The notes beneath the pieces were generated by a model. The model did not search any database, was not told the DNA's origin, and saw only the letters and a list, made by a program, of their open reading frames with translations. From Prochlorococcus sp. MIT 1314 (lineage in GTDB: Bacteria; Cyanobacteriota; Cyanobacteriia; PCC-6307; Cyanobiaceae): 64,000 nt of DNA. A program made the translations under genes and the position numbers. Location: the NCBI RefSeq assembly GCF_034093315.1, contig NZ_CP139300.1:1364001-1428000 (forward strand), written 5' to 3'. Of this stretch, positions 29,791 to 40,077 are shown in pieces (the stretch's first letter is position 1; each line of letters begins with the position of its first letter).

Positions 29791-29960
29791 AGTCTCTTAT
29801 ATTCTTTTAGTAATATAACTAATATTCTTAAATGATTGCATGTTCAAATCTAATAAGTTTTTTTAAAGAGATATTGAATTTAATTTTTATGTGTCAAATT
29901 AATCATCTTAAGTTAAAAATATTCTTAAAATAAACTTCTTTCAATTATTATTTTATTTGA

Positions 29961-30042
29961 GCGGTCGTGGCGGAATTGGTAGACGCGCGAGTTTTAGGTA
30001 CTCGTATCTTCGGGTGTGGGAGTTCAAGTCTCCCCGACCGCA
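29961..30042 (+). tRNA. tRNA-Leu (anticodon TAG)
   Basis: Acceptor arms GCGGTCG (29961-29967) and CGACCGC (30035-30041) pair fully, discriminator A. The anticodon stem CGAGT/ACTCG encloses loop TTTAGGT with anticodon TAG. The T arm reads GTTCAAGTC, and the D arm and long variable region fit a class II leucine tRNA. CCA is not encoded. Confidence 0.96.
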
Positions 30043-30113
30043 TTTAAGGAAATTCTAATACGAAGTTTATTTCTCAATATTAAGTTCTTATAATTTAATA
30101 AACTAATTAATTA

Positions 30114-30563
30114 ATGAATAGTTTGATAATTTATTTGGGATCTTTTTATATTTTAATTGGGACTTTTTTTTTGTTTATACCCTTAATATATCTTGAGCTC
30201 GGTAGACCAAAAGATTTAATAAAAGCTTTTTTGAATTTATTAATAGGTTTTATCTTGATAATTAAAAATAAAACCATAAACGAATCATATTTTGTAATTT
30301 TCCTTTTTTTAACAATACTAATTTTTTTATACGTAGTGGAGCTTTGTTTATCTAGATGGAATCAATTAACCGATAAAGAAAAAAATAAATTAACTACCTT
30401 TTTGGAACTCAGAAATAATCTTTCGAAATTATTAGAGGCTATTAATCTTGGAGTTGGGAATTTTACAAAAACCTTGAAAATCTTTAATTTTGATAGAAAT
30501 AATCAAACTACAACCCCAAAAAAGTGGGTAAGAAATGATAAGAATGATAATATAAAAGTTTGA
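30114..30563 (+). CDS. Conserved-looking membrane protein, 149 aa
   Basis: 149 aa with three hydrophobic segments (residues about 5-29, 38-50, 59-80), then a soluble tail with WNQLTDKEKNKLTTFLELRNNLSKLLEAI. The short motif LELGRPKDLIKA lies in the first loop. I considered Ycf66 but the match is not convincing, so I leave it unnamed. ATG at 30114, after tRNA-Leu and 123 bp before ileS. Confidence 0.72.
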   Translation: MNSLIIYLGSFYILIGTFFLFIPLIYLELGRPKDLIKAFLNLLIGFILIIKNKTINESYFVIFLFLTILIFLYVVELCLSRWNQLTDKEKNKLTTFLELRNNLSKLLEAINLGVGNFTKTLKIFNFDRNNQTTTPKKWVRNDKNDNIKV

Positions 30564-30686
30564 AACCAACTCTATTGGCTATTTTTTAAAAATGCCAAAA
30601 AACTACAGGTCAATTTAGAAAGAATATAATAAATTAGATTTTATTTAAACAATTCTATTGATCCCCAATATTTCTTATATCGTCGT

Positions 30687-33593
30687 ATGAAATCTCAAAA
30701 TAACAAAGAACAAAAATCAGACTTTTCTTACAAAGAAACTTTAAATTTAATTAAAACTGACTTCTCAATGCGTGCTAATTCAGTTGTAAGAGAACCTGAA
30801 ATTCAGAATTTTTGGGCTAAAAATAATATTGATTTCGAATTGGGTTTAAATAACTCAGGAGAAACATTTACATTACATGATGGCCCGCCTTATGCAAATG
30901 GCGCGCTTCATATGGGTCATGCTCTAAACAAAGTTTTAAAAGACATTATAAATAAGTACAAAACGTTGAAAGGATTTAAAGTACATTATGTTCCTGGGTG
31001 GGACTGTCATGGATTACCTATTGAATTAAAAGTACTTCAGAATTTAAAATCTGATGAAAGAAAGAATCTAGATACCTTAAATCTAAGAAAAAAAGCAACA
31101 AATTATGCATATGTTCAAATTAATAGTCAAATGGAGGGGTTTAAAAGGTGGGGCATATGGGGAGATTGGAATAACCCCTACTTAACTCTTAAGAAAAGTT
31201 ATGAATCTGCTCAGATAGGAGTATTTGGAAAAATGTTTTTAAATGGATATATATATAGGGGCCTTAAACCTGTACATTGGAGTCCAAGTTCTAGGACTGC
31301 ACTAGCAGAAGCAGAATTAGAATATCCTGAAGAACATTATTCAAAAAGTATTTATGTTTCCTTTAAAATCACTAGATTATCTGAAGAAATTCTTTTGAAA
31401 TTCTGTCAAGAAAATCCCAATATCAAAAAGGATCTTTTTCTCAGTAATTCTTTCATAACTATTTGGACCACCACACCCTGGACAATACCTGCAAATGAAG
31501 CAGTCGCTATAAATCCAAAAATTAACTACGTTTTTGCTATTGATGAAGAAAAAAGAATATATCTTTTTGCAAAAGAATTATATTCTGAAATTAGTAAGAA
31601 ATTTAATAAAGATTTCAAGACACTTTTAGAGGTTAAAGGGTCTATCTTGGAAAATATTGAATATCAACATCCTACTCAGAAGAAAAATTGCAGAATTGTG
31701 ATTGGTGGAGATTACATAACCACTGAATCTGGTACTGGAATTGTTCATACTGCTCCGGGACATGGTTTAGATGATTTTAGTGTAGGTCAAAAGTATGACT
31801 TACCTATAACTTGTGTTGTTGATGAAAAAGGTGATTTAAATGAATATTCAGGAAAATTCAAAGGATCAAATGTTCTTAAAGATTCAAATGATTTAATTAT
31901 TGAATATTTAAAGGAACAAAATTTGCTTCTATTGCAAGAAAATTATAAGCATAGATATCCCTATGATTGGAGAACCAAAAAACCTACTATTTTTCGTGCA
32001 ACAGAACAATGGTTTGCATCGGTAGATGGTTTCAGATCATCTGCATTAAAGGCAATAGAAGATGTTGAATGGATGCCAGCTACAGGAAAAAAAAGAATTT
32101 ATTCTATGGTCGTTGGAAGAGGAGATTGGTGTATTTCTAGACAAAGGTCTTGGGGTGTTCCAATTCCAGTGTTCTATAAAAAAAATGGTAATGAAATTCT
32201 CCTAAACAGCGAGATAATTAATCATATTCAAAAACTTTTTAGTGAACACGGAGCAGATATTTGGTGGGACTGGGAAGTCAAGAACCTATTACCAGAAAAT
32301 TATTTAAAAGAAGCTGATCTATGGGAAAAAGGAAAAGATACAATGGATGTTTGGTTCGATTCAGGATCTAGCTGGGCTGCAGTGTGTGAACAAAGAAGTG
32401 AGTTAAAGTATCCAGCCGATCTTTATTTGGAGGGCTCCGATCAACATCGAGGTTGGTTCCAATCCTCTTTGCTCACATCTGTTGCGGTTAATAACAAACC
32501 ACCATATAAGAAAGTTTTAACTCATGGTTTTGCACTTGATGAAAATGGAAGAAAAATGAGCAAATCTTTAGGTAACGTTGTTGATCCTAATATAATTATT
32601 AATGGAGGTAATAATAAAAAAACTGAACCTGCCTATGGAGCTGATGTTCTTAGGCTATGGGTAAGTTCGGTAGATTATTCAGTAGATGTTCCAATTGGTT
32701 CAAATATACTTAAGCAGCTATCAGATGTTTATCGAAAAGTTCGTAATACAGCGAGATATCTTTTAGGGAATATTCATGATTATGATCCTAATCTTGATAG
32801 TTTTGAAATTGATCAATTACCGCTATTAGATCAATGGATGTTAGGCAGATTAGTCGAGGTTACAGATCAAATATCAAATGCTTATGAAAATTATGAATTT
32901 TCAAAATTTTTCCAAATTTTACAAAGTTTTTGTGTTGTAGATTTGTCAAATTTCTATTTAGATATTGCAAAGGATAGGTTGTATGTAAGTGCTAAGTCAC
33001 AATTTAGGAGAAGATCATGTCAGTTTGTCATGTCTCTAGTTGTTGAAAATTTAGCTGTTCTTATTTCTCCAGTGCTTTGTCATATGGCTGAAGATATTTG
33101 GCAAAATATTCCATATTCAACTAATGAAAAATCAGTATTTCAAAGAGGATGGCCAATTTTTTCGCAGTCATGGAAAAATGAAAGCCTAAACAAACATATT
33201 GCAAATTTAAGAAATTTGAGAGTTGAAATTAATAAGGCGATAGAAGGATGTAGAAACAAACAAATAATTGGAGCAGCTTTAGAAACAGAAGTGAATTATT
33301 TACCCGAAGATAAAGTAGTAAAAGATTCTCTGACGTGGCTTAAAAAATTTGGTAATGAAGATGTAGATTTATTTAGGGATTGGCTGATAGTTTCAAATTT
33401 CCGAGTGGTATCAAATTTGGATGATAATTCTCTAATTATTGATAACAATGAACTTGGAAAAATTCAAATTCTTAAAGCTCATGGTCAAAAATGTGATAGA
33501 TGTTGGCATTATCAAAAAGAAACTTTTGGTGGTATTCAAAATACAAAATTATGCAAAAGATGTTCAAACATTATTAATTTGGAATTTACTTAA
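30687..33593 (+). CDS. ileS: Isoleucyl-tRNA synthetase
   Basis: 968-aa class I synthetase. HIGH-type motif HMGH (75-78) in [19 protein letters not shown] as [10 protein letters not shown]; an editing domain between ([23 protein letters not shown]); and a C-terminal zinc site CDRCWHY...CKRCSNI. Bacterial type. ATG at 30687. The 277-bp gap that follows (33594-33870) is AT-rich, and I see no gene, hairpin or repeat in it. Confidence 0.98.
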   Translation: MKSQNNKEQKSDFSYKETLNLIKTDFSMRANSVVREPEIQNFWAKNNIDFELGLNNSGETFTLHDGPPYANGALHMGHALNKVLKDIINKYKTLKGFKVHYVPGWDCHGLPIELKVLQNLKSDERKNLDTLNLRKKATNYAYVQINSQMEGFKRWGIWGDWNNPYLTLKKSYESAQIGVFGKMFLNGYIYRGLKPVHWSPSSRTALAEAELEYPEEHYSKSIYVSFKITRLSEEILLKFCQENPNIKKDLFLSNSFITIWTTTPWTIPANEAVAINPKINYVFAIDEEKRIYLFAKELYSEISKKFNKDFKTLLEVKGSILENIEYQHPTQKKNCRIVIGGDYITTESGTGIVHTAPGHGLDDFSVGQKYDLPITCVVDEKGDLNEYSGKFKGSNVLKDSNDLIIEYLKEQNLLLLQENYKHRYPYDWRTKKPTIFRATEQWFASVDGFRSSALKAIEDVEWMPATGKKRIYSMVVGRGDWCISRQRSWGVPIPVFYKKNGNEILLNSEIINHIQKLFSEHGADIWWDWEVKNLLPENYLKEADLWEKGKDTMDVWFDSGSSWAAVCEQRSELKYPADLYLEGSDQHRGWFQSSLLTSVAVNNKPPYKKVLTHGFALDENGRKMSKSLGNVVDPNIIINGGNNKKTEPAYGADVLRLWVSSVDYSVDVPIGSNILKQLSDVYRKVRNTARYLLGNIHDYDPNLDSFEIDQLPLLDQWMLGRLVEVTDQISNAYENYEFSKFFQILQSFCVVDLSNFYLDIAKDRLYVSAKSQFRRRSCQFVMSLVVENLAVLISPVLCHMAEDIWQNIPYSTNEKSVFQRGWPIFSQSWKNESLNKHIANLRNLRVEINKAIEGCRNKQIIGAALETEVNYLPEDKVVKDSLTWLKKFGNEDVDLFRDWLIVSNFRVVSNLDDNSLIIDNNELGKIQILKAHGQKCDRCWHYQKETFGGIQNTKLCKRCSNIINLEFT

Positions 33594-33870
33594 CTCCAGT
33601 TATTTTTATTTAAAAAGAAAATTGAGTTTTTATTTCTCGTATTAGAATTATATTTTGTTTATCTTAAAGGTGATTGATAAAGTCTGTATTTTGTAAGTTT
33701 ATAATCAGATTCTTAAAATTTTATTCTAAATTCTTTTTAATTGGATGAGTGATAGACATACTGAAACCTTTGAAATTATTATTCTTTGTGATTTTTTAAG
33801 AATGTAACCTTCTACTTTAAGCACCATATTATGTAACTTGGAGCTTATTCTTTGTAGAAACTTAATTAAG

Positions 33871-34494
33871 TCAATTTCTTATATTCTCAGAGAAGCAAGC
33901 GTTTCTTCCATTTTTAGGTAATTTAATTATTGCCCATTGAATCAAGCCTAAAATATAAATTAACAATGAAAATAATCCTATAAATTTGGCAATTGGCTGA
34001 GTAAAGTTAGCACCAAAGAAAAAATTAAATAAACTTTTAATAATGATGTAGAAATTTGAAGAAGGCTGAAGCCAAGTATCACATGAAGCTGAATTAATAA
34101 AAGAAAAGCAGCTAAAGTTTTGTAAACTTTGAATTAAGAAATTAAGAGATATAAACGTTAGCGACCATCTCCAAACTTTTGTTGTTGTAATAAGTGAGTA
34201 AGAAAAATCATATTCTTTTAATTCATCATTAATATCATTCCAAAACCAAACTGAAATTGTCATTAATAAGGTTGAAATATTTATAATTACCAGAGAATAA
34301 TTATACTTACCTATTAAAAGCAAAAGGCTTATAAAAAATAAAATGGATATTTTCCAATAAATAGATAGAAGCTTATTAACAGCTTGATTTCTTTTTTTGA
34401 TTGACCAAAAGAATAATGTTATAGGGATACCAATGAGGAAAATTATTGAAAGTTGAAAAGATAGCCAAATAGAAAGTTGATTAAAAACGTTCAA
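33871..34494 (-). CDS. DUF3177-like integral membrane protein
   Basis: 207 aa with five to six hydrophobic segments and few charges. Conserved-looking stretches are KLLSIYWKISILFFISLLLLIG, and a lumenal or periplasmic loop with several cysteines (NFSCFSFINSASCDTWLQPSS). Length and these features match the cyanobacterial DUF3177 family; function is unknown. ATG at 34492-34494, divergent from trmB (122 bp). Confidence 0.7.
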   Translation of the reverse strand: MNVFNQLSIWLSFQLSIIFLIGIPITLFFWSIKKRNQAVNKLLSIYWKISILFFISLLLLIGKYNYSLVIINISTLLMTISVWFWNDINDELKEYDFSYSLITTTKVWRWSLTFISLNFLIQSLQNFSCFSFINSASCDTWLQPSSNFYIIIKSLFNFFFGANFTQPIAKFIGLFSLLIYILGLIQWAIIKLPKNGRNACFSENIRN

Positions 34495-34616
34495 AACTTT
34501 TTCTTTTTACATACATAATAATTAAACATCAAACTGTTACTTTTTAAATTAATATTGTCATAGTTATGAATATTATGAACCTTTATATTATTGCAGAGAA
34601 ATAAATTAATAATTTT

Positions 34617-35246
34617 ATGAGACAGCATGTTAATCCTCTTAGTAGAAATTTTGATGAAATTGAAAGAATCCCTCCTTTGATTGAAATGTTTGAAGATTCT
34701 AAATTGGATCTTCATTTGGATATAGGTTGCGCGGCTGGTGATTTCCTATTCGATTTAGCTTTAGTTAATACCAATTGGAATTATTTAGGAATTGAAATCC
34801 GTGAGAGATTAGTTAAAAATGCTAAATTAAAAGTCCTAGAAAGAGATATGAAAAATTTATATTTTATATTTGGTAATGCAAATAATATAATCAATGATTC
34901 GCAGTTTGAATTTATTATCAAAAACGTAAAAAGTATTTCCTTTAATTTTCCAGATCCATGGTTCAAGAAGAGACATTATAAAAGGCGTTTAATTCAGCCA
35001 GATTTTATTAGTATTCTCTCAAGCTCATTGCAAAAAGGATCCCTAATTTTTATAAAAACTGATGTAAAGGATTTATTCGATTATATGGACTTCACAATAT
35101 CAAGTAATTTGAATTTTAAAAAAATAGATAAAAAAGATTTTATTTATTCAGAAGGTTTTAATCCTGATAAAGTCCACACTAATAGGGAAAAGTATGTAAT
35201 TGTTAATCAACTTAATATCTTTGAGAGGATTTATATGAAAATCTGA
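34617..35246 (+). CDS. trmB: tRNA (guanine-N7)-methyltransferase
   Basis: 209-aa Rossmann-fold SAM methyltransferase modifying G46 of tRNAs. SAM motif [17 protein letters not shown], then NYLGIEIRE, and the TrmB hallmark [25 protein letters not shown] at 34617. Converges with glmM (7-bp gap). Confidence 0.93.
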   Translation: MRQHVNPLSRNFDEIERIPPLIEMFEDSKLDLHLDIGCAAGDFLFDLALVNTNWNYLGIEIRERLVKNAKLKVLERDMKNLYFIFGNANNIINDSQFEFIIKNVKSISFNFPDPWFKKRHYKRRLIQPDFISILSSSLQKGSLIFIKTDVKDLFDYMDFTISSNLNFKKIDKKDFIYSEGFNPDKVHTNREKYVIVNQLNIFERIYMKI

Positions 35247-35253
35247 TTCATAA

Positions 35254-36606
35254 TTAATTTACAATTTTATTAATTTCTAATATGAGCTTGCTTGTTATTT
35301 CGTTTGATAAAGCATGAACTTTCTGCAGATTCTTTGCCTCAACAAGTACTCGCATTAGAGGTTCTGTACCGCTAGGCCTTATATAAACTCTACAGTTTGC
35401 GGAATAAATTTCCTGAAATTTGCTTATGGTTTGATTAATTAAGCTTTTGGTTTTTGGGTTTATTTTATTTATATTAAAATCTAAATTAATATTTGTTAGT
35501 TTCTGAGGGAAAGGTTCGAAACTGCTTTTAAGCCAATCATTCAAAGTAATATTTTTCTTTTTGCAGTATTTAGAAATTTGAAGTGCAGTCAATATCCCAT
35601 CTCCTGAAAAGTTATTAATTTTCGAAAGAATATGGCCTGACTGCTCACCTCCTAAAACAGCGCTTTTTGTCTTAATTGCGTCATGAACGTACTTATCTCC
35701 TACATCAGTTCTATATAAAATCCCGCCAATTTTGTTCCAGGCCTCTTCAAAACCTAAATTCGCCATTTGGGTTGATATGAGCAAATTATTTGTGAGAACT
35801 TTTTGTTCCATAAGTTCTCTACCCCAGAGAAAAAGGATATGATCCCCATCCAATACATTGCCTAAAGAATCTACCCCAATTACTCTATCGGCATCCCCAT
35901 CGAAGCTAAATCCCATATCTGCTGGATTCTCTCTTAGTGCTTTTTTTAATGGTTCGAGGTTAGTAGAACCACAATTCTTATTAATTTTTAACCCATTTTT
36001 AGAGTTATTGATAACTCTTACATCAGCGCCAAGATTCTGAAAAATGTTTTTTGCGCAGGTTGTCGCTGATCCATAGCATGTGTCTAATATTATTTTCATA
36101 CCGCTTAAATTTTCCCCCCCCATTGTCTGGATTAGGCTTTCCATATAAATAACCATAAGCTCGGTATTTGTTTTTAAAGATATCTCTTTTTTAGGAACTG
36201 ATATATTTTGATTTAACTCTTCAATTAATTTCTGAATTTTATTTTCAAAATTTTTGGTAATTTTCTGACCATTATGATTAAAGATTTTGATGCCATTATA
36301 TTCTGGCGGATTATGACTAGCAGATATCATTATCCCACTACTCAATTTCTTTCGTTTAATTAAAAAAGGGATAGCTGGAGTAGGGCAGATTCCAAGATTT
36401 ATGAATTTTTTTCCACTTGCTTTTATGCCTGTTGTTATCGCCTGAAGCAGAATATCTCCACTAATCCTAGTATCTCTTCCAATTAATATTGGATTATTAT
36501 TTGCTAAAGTCAAACCCAGAGCATAGCCAACCTTATATGCTAAAGAATAAGTTATCTCTACATTAAATTTTCCTCTTATTCCATCAGTTCCAAAGATTGA
36601 TTGCAT
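35254..36606 (-). CDS. glmM: Phosphoglucosamine mutase
   Basis: 450 aa. Interconverts glucosamine-6-P and glucosamine-1-P for peptidoglycan and LPS precursors. Start [11 protein letters not shown], active-site loop [17 protein letters not shown] (phospho-serine S97), metal site [13 protein letters not shown], substrate site GGEQSGH, and C-terminal phosphate loop [11 protein letters not shown]. The SASHNP form fits GlmM better than PGM. Confidence 0.95.
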   Translation of the reverse strand: MQSIFGTDGIRGKFNVEITYSLAYKVGYALGLTLANNNPILIGRDTRISGDILLQAITTGIKASGKKFINLGICPTPAIPFLIKRKKLSSGIMISASHNPPEYNGIKIFNHNGQKITKNFENKIQKLIEELNQNISVPKKEISLKTNTELMVIYMESLIQTMGGENLSGMKIILDTCYGSATTCAKNIFQNLGADVRVINNSKNGLKINKNCGSTNLEPLKKALRENPADMGFSFDGDADRVIGVDSLGNVLDGDHILFLWGRELMEQKVLTNNLLISTQMANLGFEEAWNKIGGILYRTDVGDKYVHDAIKTKSAVLGGEQSGHILSKINNFSGDGILTALQISKYCKKKNITLNDWLKSSFEPFPQKLTNINLDFNINKINPKTKSLINQTISKFQEIYSANCRVYIRPSGTEPLMRVLVEAKNLQKVHALSNEITSKLILEINKIVN

Positions 36607-36741
36607 AATTAGATTTTAGGAACTAAAGATATTTTTCATATTATTTACTACTTACTCTATCAGTTGATTAAAAGGTAAAAGATTAATCTTCTCTTTAATT
36701 GTTTAACTTATTTAATATATTCAAAGACAATAATTTTCATA

Positions 36742-37287
36742 ATGCAATCTGAGAGTAGTCAACCACTTTTAAATAAAAACTTAAAAGCAATACTTGTTTT
36801 GATAATCGCTGTTGTAATTATTTCTTTGATTTTGTTTAGAAATCTCTTTTTTTATTCAACTTACCTGCTTAAGAGTTTTGGCGAATTATCTGTTGATCCT
36901 GAAATAGCTTTTAAAAACAATAAACCTACTTTTCTTGAATTTTATGCTGAGTGGTGTGAAGTTTGTAAAGAAATGGCTCCAAAAGTATCTACTTTAAAAG
37001 AGCAATACGAAAAAGATATTAATTTTGTTTTTTTAAATGTTGATAATCAAAAATGGGATAACTATATCCGAAAATTTGACGTCAATGGGATTCCTCAAGT
37101 TAATCTTTTTGATAGGAAAGGTAATTTACAATCTACCTTAATTGGTAAACAAGAAGAATTAAAAATAAGAGAATCTATTGCTCATCTGGAAAGTGCAGAT
37201 GAATCTCAAGCAGAAATTATTAATTCTGAATTCTCAGTAATCAAGGAAAATAAAAATAATGAGGTTAACCCTCGAAGTCATTCATAA
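36742..37287 (+). CDS. txlA: Membrane-anchored thioredoxin-like protein (TxlA/HCF164-like)
   Basis: 181 aa with one N-terminal TM helix (residues 15-32), then a thioredoxin fold carrying WCEVCK (C72, C75) and a cis-Pro in GIPQVNLF. Resembles TxlA/HCF164, which pass reducing power across the thylakoid membrane for cytochrome b6f and photosystem assembly. The C-terminal 30 residues are acidic and variable. ATG at 36742. Converges with thyX (3 bp). The exact partner is inference. Confidence 0.85.
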   Translation: MQSESSQPLLNKNLKAILVLIIAVVIISLILFRNLFFYSTYLLKSFGELSVDPEIAFKNNKPTFLEFYAEWCEVCKEMAPKVSTLKEQYEKDINFVFLNVDNQKWDNYIRKFDVNGIPQVNLFDRKGNLQSTLIGKQEELKIRESIAHLESADESQAEIINSEFSVIKENKNNEVNPRSHS

Positions 37288-37290
37288 TTT

Positions 37291-37923
37291 TTACCAATTT
37301 AGAGATTCTGATACAATCGGAAAACTTTGTTTGAAAATAGACTTACAATTTTGTGCAATAGACTTGTGTTCTGCTTGGGTACCATGAGCTGATCTTAAAT
37401 GTATGTAATGTATCCAAGATCGGCATGAGCCTGACATGTAGATTCTTGTTGGAGTTGCTAATGGCAAAACAAATCTCGCGCATTCTTTGGCTATTCCTTC
37501 AGCAAGTAAATCTTCATATAATTCTGAAGCAGCTTTAAAATGTGAAGTAATTTTTGCATTGAATCTTTTTTTTAAATCATCAGGAAGATCAGGAATAGAA
37601 TTTTGCCTATTTTTAAAATCTTGTCTTCTTAACTCTGGTAAAGGAATATCACCTAATTGAGAACTATCAGCATATCTCTGTGAAAATTCCTGAAAAGTAA
37701 ATGATCTATGTCTTAAAATTTGCGCTGCAATTCCTCTGTTGGTTTCTATTTGTAAGGTCATAAATGACTGTTCAAATACACTCCAATGTTCATTTTTAAT
37801 GCAATAACTCAATAATTTTGAATAATCTTCATTTTTCTGATTGTTTGGATTACTTACTCTTGCAATATAAGCCATTGTTTTTTCTGCATTAGGCGTTAAC
37901 GAAATCAGTTCAACTTTACTCAT
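37291..37923 (-). CDS. thyX: Flavin-dependent thymidylate synthase
   Basis: 210 aa. Makes dTMP from dUMP with FAD and methylene-THF. The ThyX motif RHRSFTFQEFSQRY spans residues 71-84. Picocyanobacteria use ThyX instead of ThyA. One base separates it from dcd and four separate dcd from cobO, so the three minus-strand genes look like one operon. The neighbouring Dcd is a dCTP deaminase supplying dUTP, the dUMP precursor. Confidence 0.95.
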   Translation of the reverse strand: MSKVELISLTPNAEKTMAYIARVSNPNNQKNEDYSKLLSYCIKNEHWSVFEQSFMTLQIETNRGIAAQILRHRSFTFQEFSQRYADSSQLGDIPLPELRRQDFKNRQNSIPDLPDDLKKRFNAKITSHFKAASELYEDLLAEGIAKECARFVLPLATPTRIYMSGSCRSWIHYIHLRSAHGTQAEHKSIAQNCKSIFKQSFPIVSESLNW

Positions 37924-37924
37924 T

Positions 37925-38518
37925 TTAGATCTTTGCTAGAGTTACCTTTTCTGGTTGATTTTGATATTTACCTCTTCTATCTTCATAAGTTGTAGAGCAA
38001 GGGTCACCCTCAAAAAAGAGTAGTTGACATATCCCCTCATTAGCATAAATTCTGCAATCTGCACCTGAACTATTACTAAACTCTAGAGTTAGGTGGCCTT
38101 CCCATCCTGCTTCTGCAGGGGTTGTATTAACAATAATTCCTAGTCTGGCGTATGTACTTTTGCCTATACAAATTACAGTTATATTTTCTGGTACTTTCAT
38201 CTTTTCTAAAGCCACCCCTAAACCATAGGAGTGAGCAGGAAGAATAAAAAATTCTCCATCTTCATCATGGTGAAGAATAGTTTTTTCTAAATTATCTGGA
38301 TTAAACTTTTTGGGATTCATTACAGTACCAGGGATATGTTTAAAAATTAGGAATTCTTTTGATGAAAGTCTTAAGTCATAGCCATAAGATGAACATCCGT
38401 AACTCAAAACTGGCTTTTGCTGATTATCAGGCTCAAGGTGTCGAACCAAATTTGATTGGAAAGGGTTTATCATTCCTTCAGACGCTTTTTTATTTATCCA
38501 GAGATCATTTTTAAGCAT
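37925..38518 (-). CDS. dcd: dCTP deaminase
   Basis: 197 aa. Deaminates dCTP to dUTP, feeding dUMP for ThyX. Typical motifs: GYDLRLS near the N-terminus, CIGKSTYARLGIIVNTTPAEAGWEGHLTLE (here only landmarks; S137 to E161 region), and EGICQLLFFEG. The size and the pairing with thyX support the call over dUTPase. ATG at 38516-38518. Confidence 0.94.
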   Translation of the reverse strand: MLKNDLWINKKASEGMINPFQSNLVRHLEPDNQQKPVLSYGCSSYGYDLRLSSKEFLIFKHIPGTVMNPKKFNPDNLEKTILHHDEDGEFFILPAHSYGLGVALEKMKVPENITVICIGKSTYARLGIIVNTTPAEAGWEGHLTLEFSNSSGADCRIYANEGICQLLFFEGDPCSTTYEDRRGKYQNQPEKVTLAKI

Positions 38519-38522
38519 TGTT

Positions 38523-39104
38523 TTATGAGCGAAGTTCGGTAATTTGGTTGGCCATTAATAATAAATCTTTAGGAATATCTGTACCAGTAAGGATTACATC
38601 TCCTGATGTAAATCGGTTTTCAAGTGTTGAAATCAAATCATCCTTATCGATAATTTTCAACTCAATTGCAAGAAAAATTTCATCAAGTATGATTTGATCA
38701 TTTTCACCAGAAAGTAATTCTTTCTTACAAAAATTCCATAGTTCATAAGTCGAGTCATGAATAGATTTTTTTAAATTTTTATTATTTTCAATTTCTTCAA
38801 GATGATATTGATCAAAGGAATGTGATGATCTTACCCAAGTTAAATTGCCACAAAGATTTACTGCATTGTTAATGCCTTGTTTAACCCCTCCTTTCATAAA
38901 TTGTACTAAAAGTACTTTTCTACCAAGAGCGGCATTCCTTAGAGAGTCTCTAATGACGGAGGAATAACTACCTCTATACGAAGATTTATAGATTTGGATT
39001 TGCCCGTTTTGTTTAAATTTTTTTAAGTTTATTTTCTTAGCAGAACTTATTTTCACTACATCAAGATTACTTTTGGAAAAATTATTAGATGAACTAATTA
39101 CCAT
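38523..39104 (-). CDS. CobO/BtuR-like corrinoid adenosyltransferase with degenerate P-loop
   Basis: 193 aa. The body aligns with CobO-type cob(I)yrinate/cobalamin adenosyltransferases: VLLVQFMKGG (64-73), a Walker-B-like IILDEIFLAIELKII, and a C-terminal VILTGTDIPKDLLLMANQITELR. The N-terminal P-loop, normally GxGKGKTTA, is here SSYRGSYSSV (41-50), lacking both lysines. It may bind ATP differently, have another role, or be losing function. First gene of a cobO-dcd-thyX run; divergent from ntcA. Confidence 0.75.
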   Translation of the reverse strand: MVISSSNNFSKSNLDVVKISSAKKINLKKFKQNGQIQIYKSSYRGSYSSVIRDSLRNAALGRKVLLVQFMKGGVKQGINNAVNLCGNLTWVRSSHSFDQYHLEEIENNKNLKKSIHDSTYELWNFCKKELLSGENDQIILDEIFLAIELKIIDKDDLISTLENRFTSGDVILTGTDIPKDLLLMANQITELRS

Positions 39105-39125
39105 TATTCTGGATTTCTTTTCTAC

Positions 39126-39167
39126 ATGCAGTATAAATTGAATTTATTTACACTGCATATAGTGTAA
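39126..39167. promoter_or_regulatory. Nested inverted repeats between cobO and ntcA
   Basis: Two overlapping dyads. First: ATGCAGTATAAAT (39126-39138) against ATTTACACTGCAT (39146-39158), 13-bp arms with one mismatch and 7-base spacer. Second: TTACACT (39148-39154) against AGTGTAA (39161-39167), perfect 7-bp arms with 6-base spacer. They share TTACACT. Likely operator or antiswitch; the bound protein is unknown. Confidence 0.55.
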
Positions 39168-39244
39168 TTTTACTTAAAAAAGCGTTGAGAAAGTTGAGAC
39201 TAGCTAATAGAAGTTCATATAAAAACTAATAAGAATTGAAAATT

Positions 39245-39286
39245 GTTACTGTTGATACAAGATATTTCATGTTGTCTTCTTAAGTT
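39245..39286 (+). promoter_or_regulatory. NtcA-type promoter of ntcA (autoregulation)
   Basis: GTT-N8-TAC (39245-39258), one mismatch from the NtcA consensus GTA-N8-TAC, followed exactly 22 bases later by TAAGTT (39281-39286), matching the TAN3T -10 element of class II NtcA-activated promoters. ntcA begins at 39307, 20 bases further. ntcA autoregulation is known in cyanobacteria. Confidence 0.7.
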
Positions 39287-39306
39287 TTTTAATAGTCAAG
39301 ATATTT

Positions 39307-40038
39307 ATGATACTTTCTTCAAGATTCAACAGCTTTAGCTCCCAACAGTCCGGACAAAGTAAAATTCACTCTGTGGGGGAACGTTTTCCAATTAATAGAA
39401 CTTTAATGGAAGTAATTAAAGGTCTAGATGGCGCAAGTACAGAAATGGTTGAGAGATCTAAAACAATATTTTTCCCTGGGGATCCCGCTGAGAGGGTTTA
39501 TCTGATAAGAAGGGGAGCAGTAAGGTTATCAAGAGTTTATGAGTCTGGTGAAGAGATAACTGTTGCTCTTTTAAGAGAGAATAGTATCTTCGGTGTTTTA
39601 TCTCTGCTAACAGGCCATAGATCTGATCGATTTTATCATGCCATAGCTTTTACAAGAGTTGAAATGATAACAGCACCTGCAAATTCCGTTTTAAAAGCAA
39701 TAGAGGAAGATGCATCAGTAGGACTATTACTATTACAGGGTCTTTCAAGTAGGATCCTACAAACAGAAACAATGATAGAAACTCTTACTCATAGAGATAT
39801 GTCTTCTCGCTTAGTAAGCTTTTTAATGGTTCTTTGTAGAGACTTTGGTGTTGCAAGTGAAAAAGGTATCACAATAGATTTGAAGCTTTCACATCAAGCT
39901 ATTGCTGAAGCTATTGGTTCCACAAGAGTAACGATTACAAGATTATTGGGAGATTTAAAGGATTCTGGTCTCCTTACTATTGAAAGAAAAAAGATTACAG
40001 TATTTGACCCAATAGCTCTTGCAAAAAGATTTAATTGA
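39307..40038 (+). CDS. ntcA: NtcA, global nitrogen regulator
   Basis: 243-aa CRP/FNR-family activator that senses 2-oxoglutarate and switches on nitrogen-assimilation genes such as amt and glnA. N-terminal effector domain ([27 protein letters not shown]; landmarks only), long dimer helix, and a C-terminal [28 protein letters not shown] at 39307. Its own promoter carries an NtcA site, and amt1 at 53.1 kb has another. Confidence 0.97.
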   Translation: MILSSRFNSFSSQQSGQSKIHSVGERFPINRTLMEVIKGLDGASTEMVERSKTIFFPGDPAERVYLIRRGAVRLSRVYESGEEITVALLRENSIFGVLSLLTGHRSDRFYHAIAFTRVEMITAPANSVLKAIEEDASVGLLLLQGLSSRILQTETMIETLTHRDMSSRLVSFLMVLCRDFGVASEKGITIDLKLSHQAIAEAIGSTRVTITRLLGDLKDSGLLTIERKKITVFDPIALAKRFN

Positions 40039-40077
40039 TTCATCATTAATTATGATGTATTGAGTGTATGAAATAGC

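Noticed and set aside
30575-30598. TTGGC/GCCAA hairpin between the 149-aa membrane gene and ileS
   Set aside because: Very small loop and AT-rich centre, no T-run on the plus strand; insufficient as a terminator or regulatory structure.
33736-33810. Short frame MSDRHTETFEI... in the ileS-DUF3177 gap
   Set aside because: About 20 codons, no ribosome site, AT-rich, no family resemblance.
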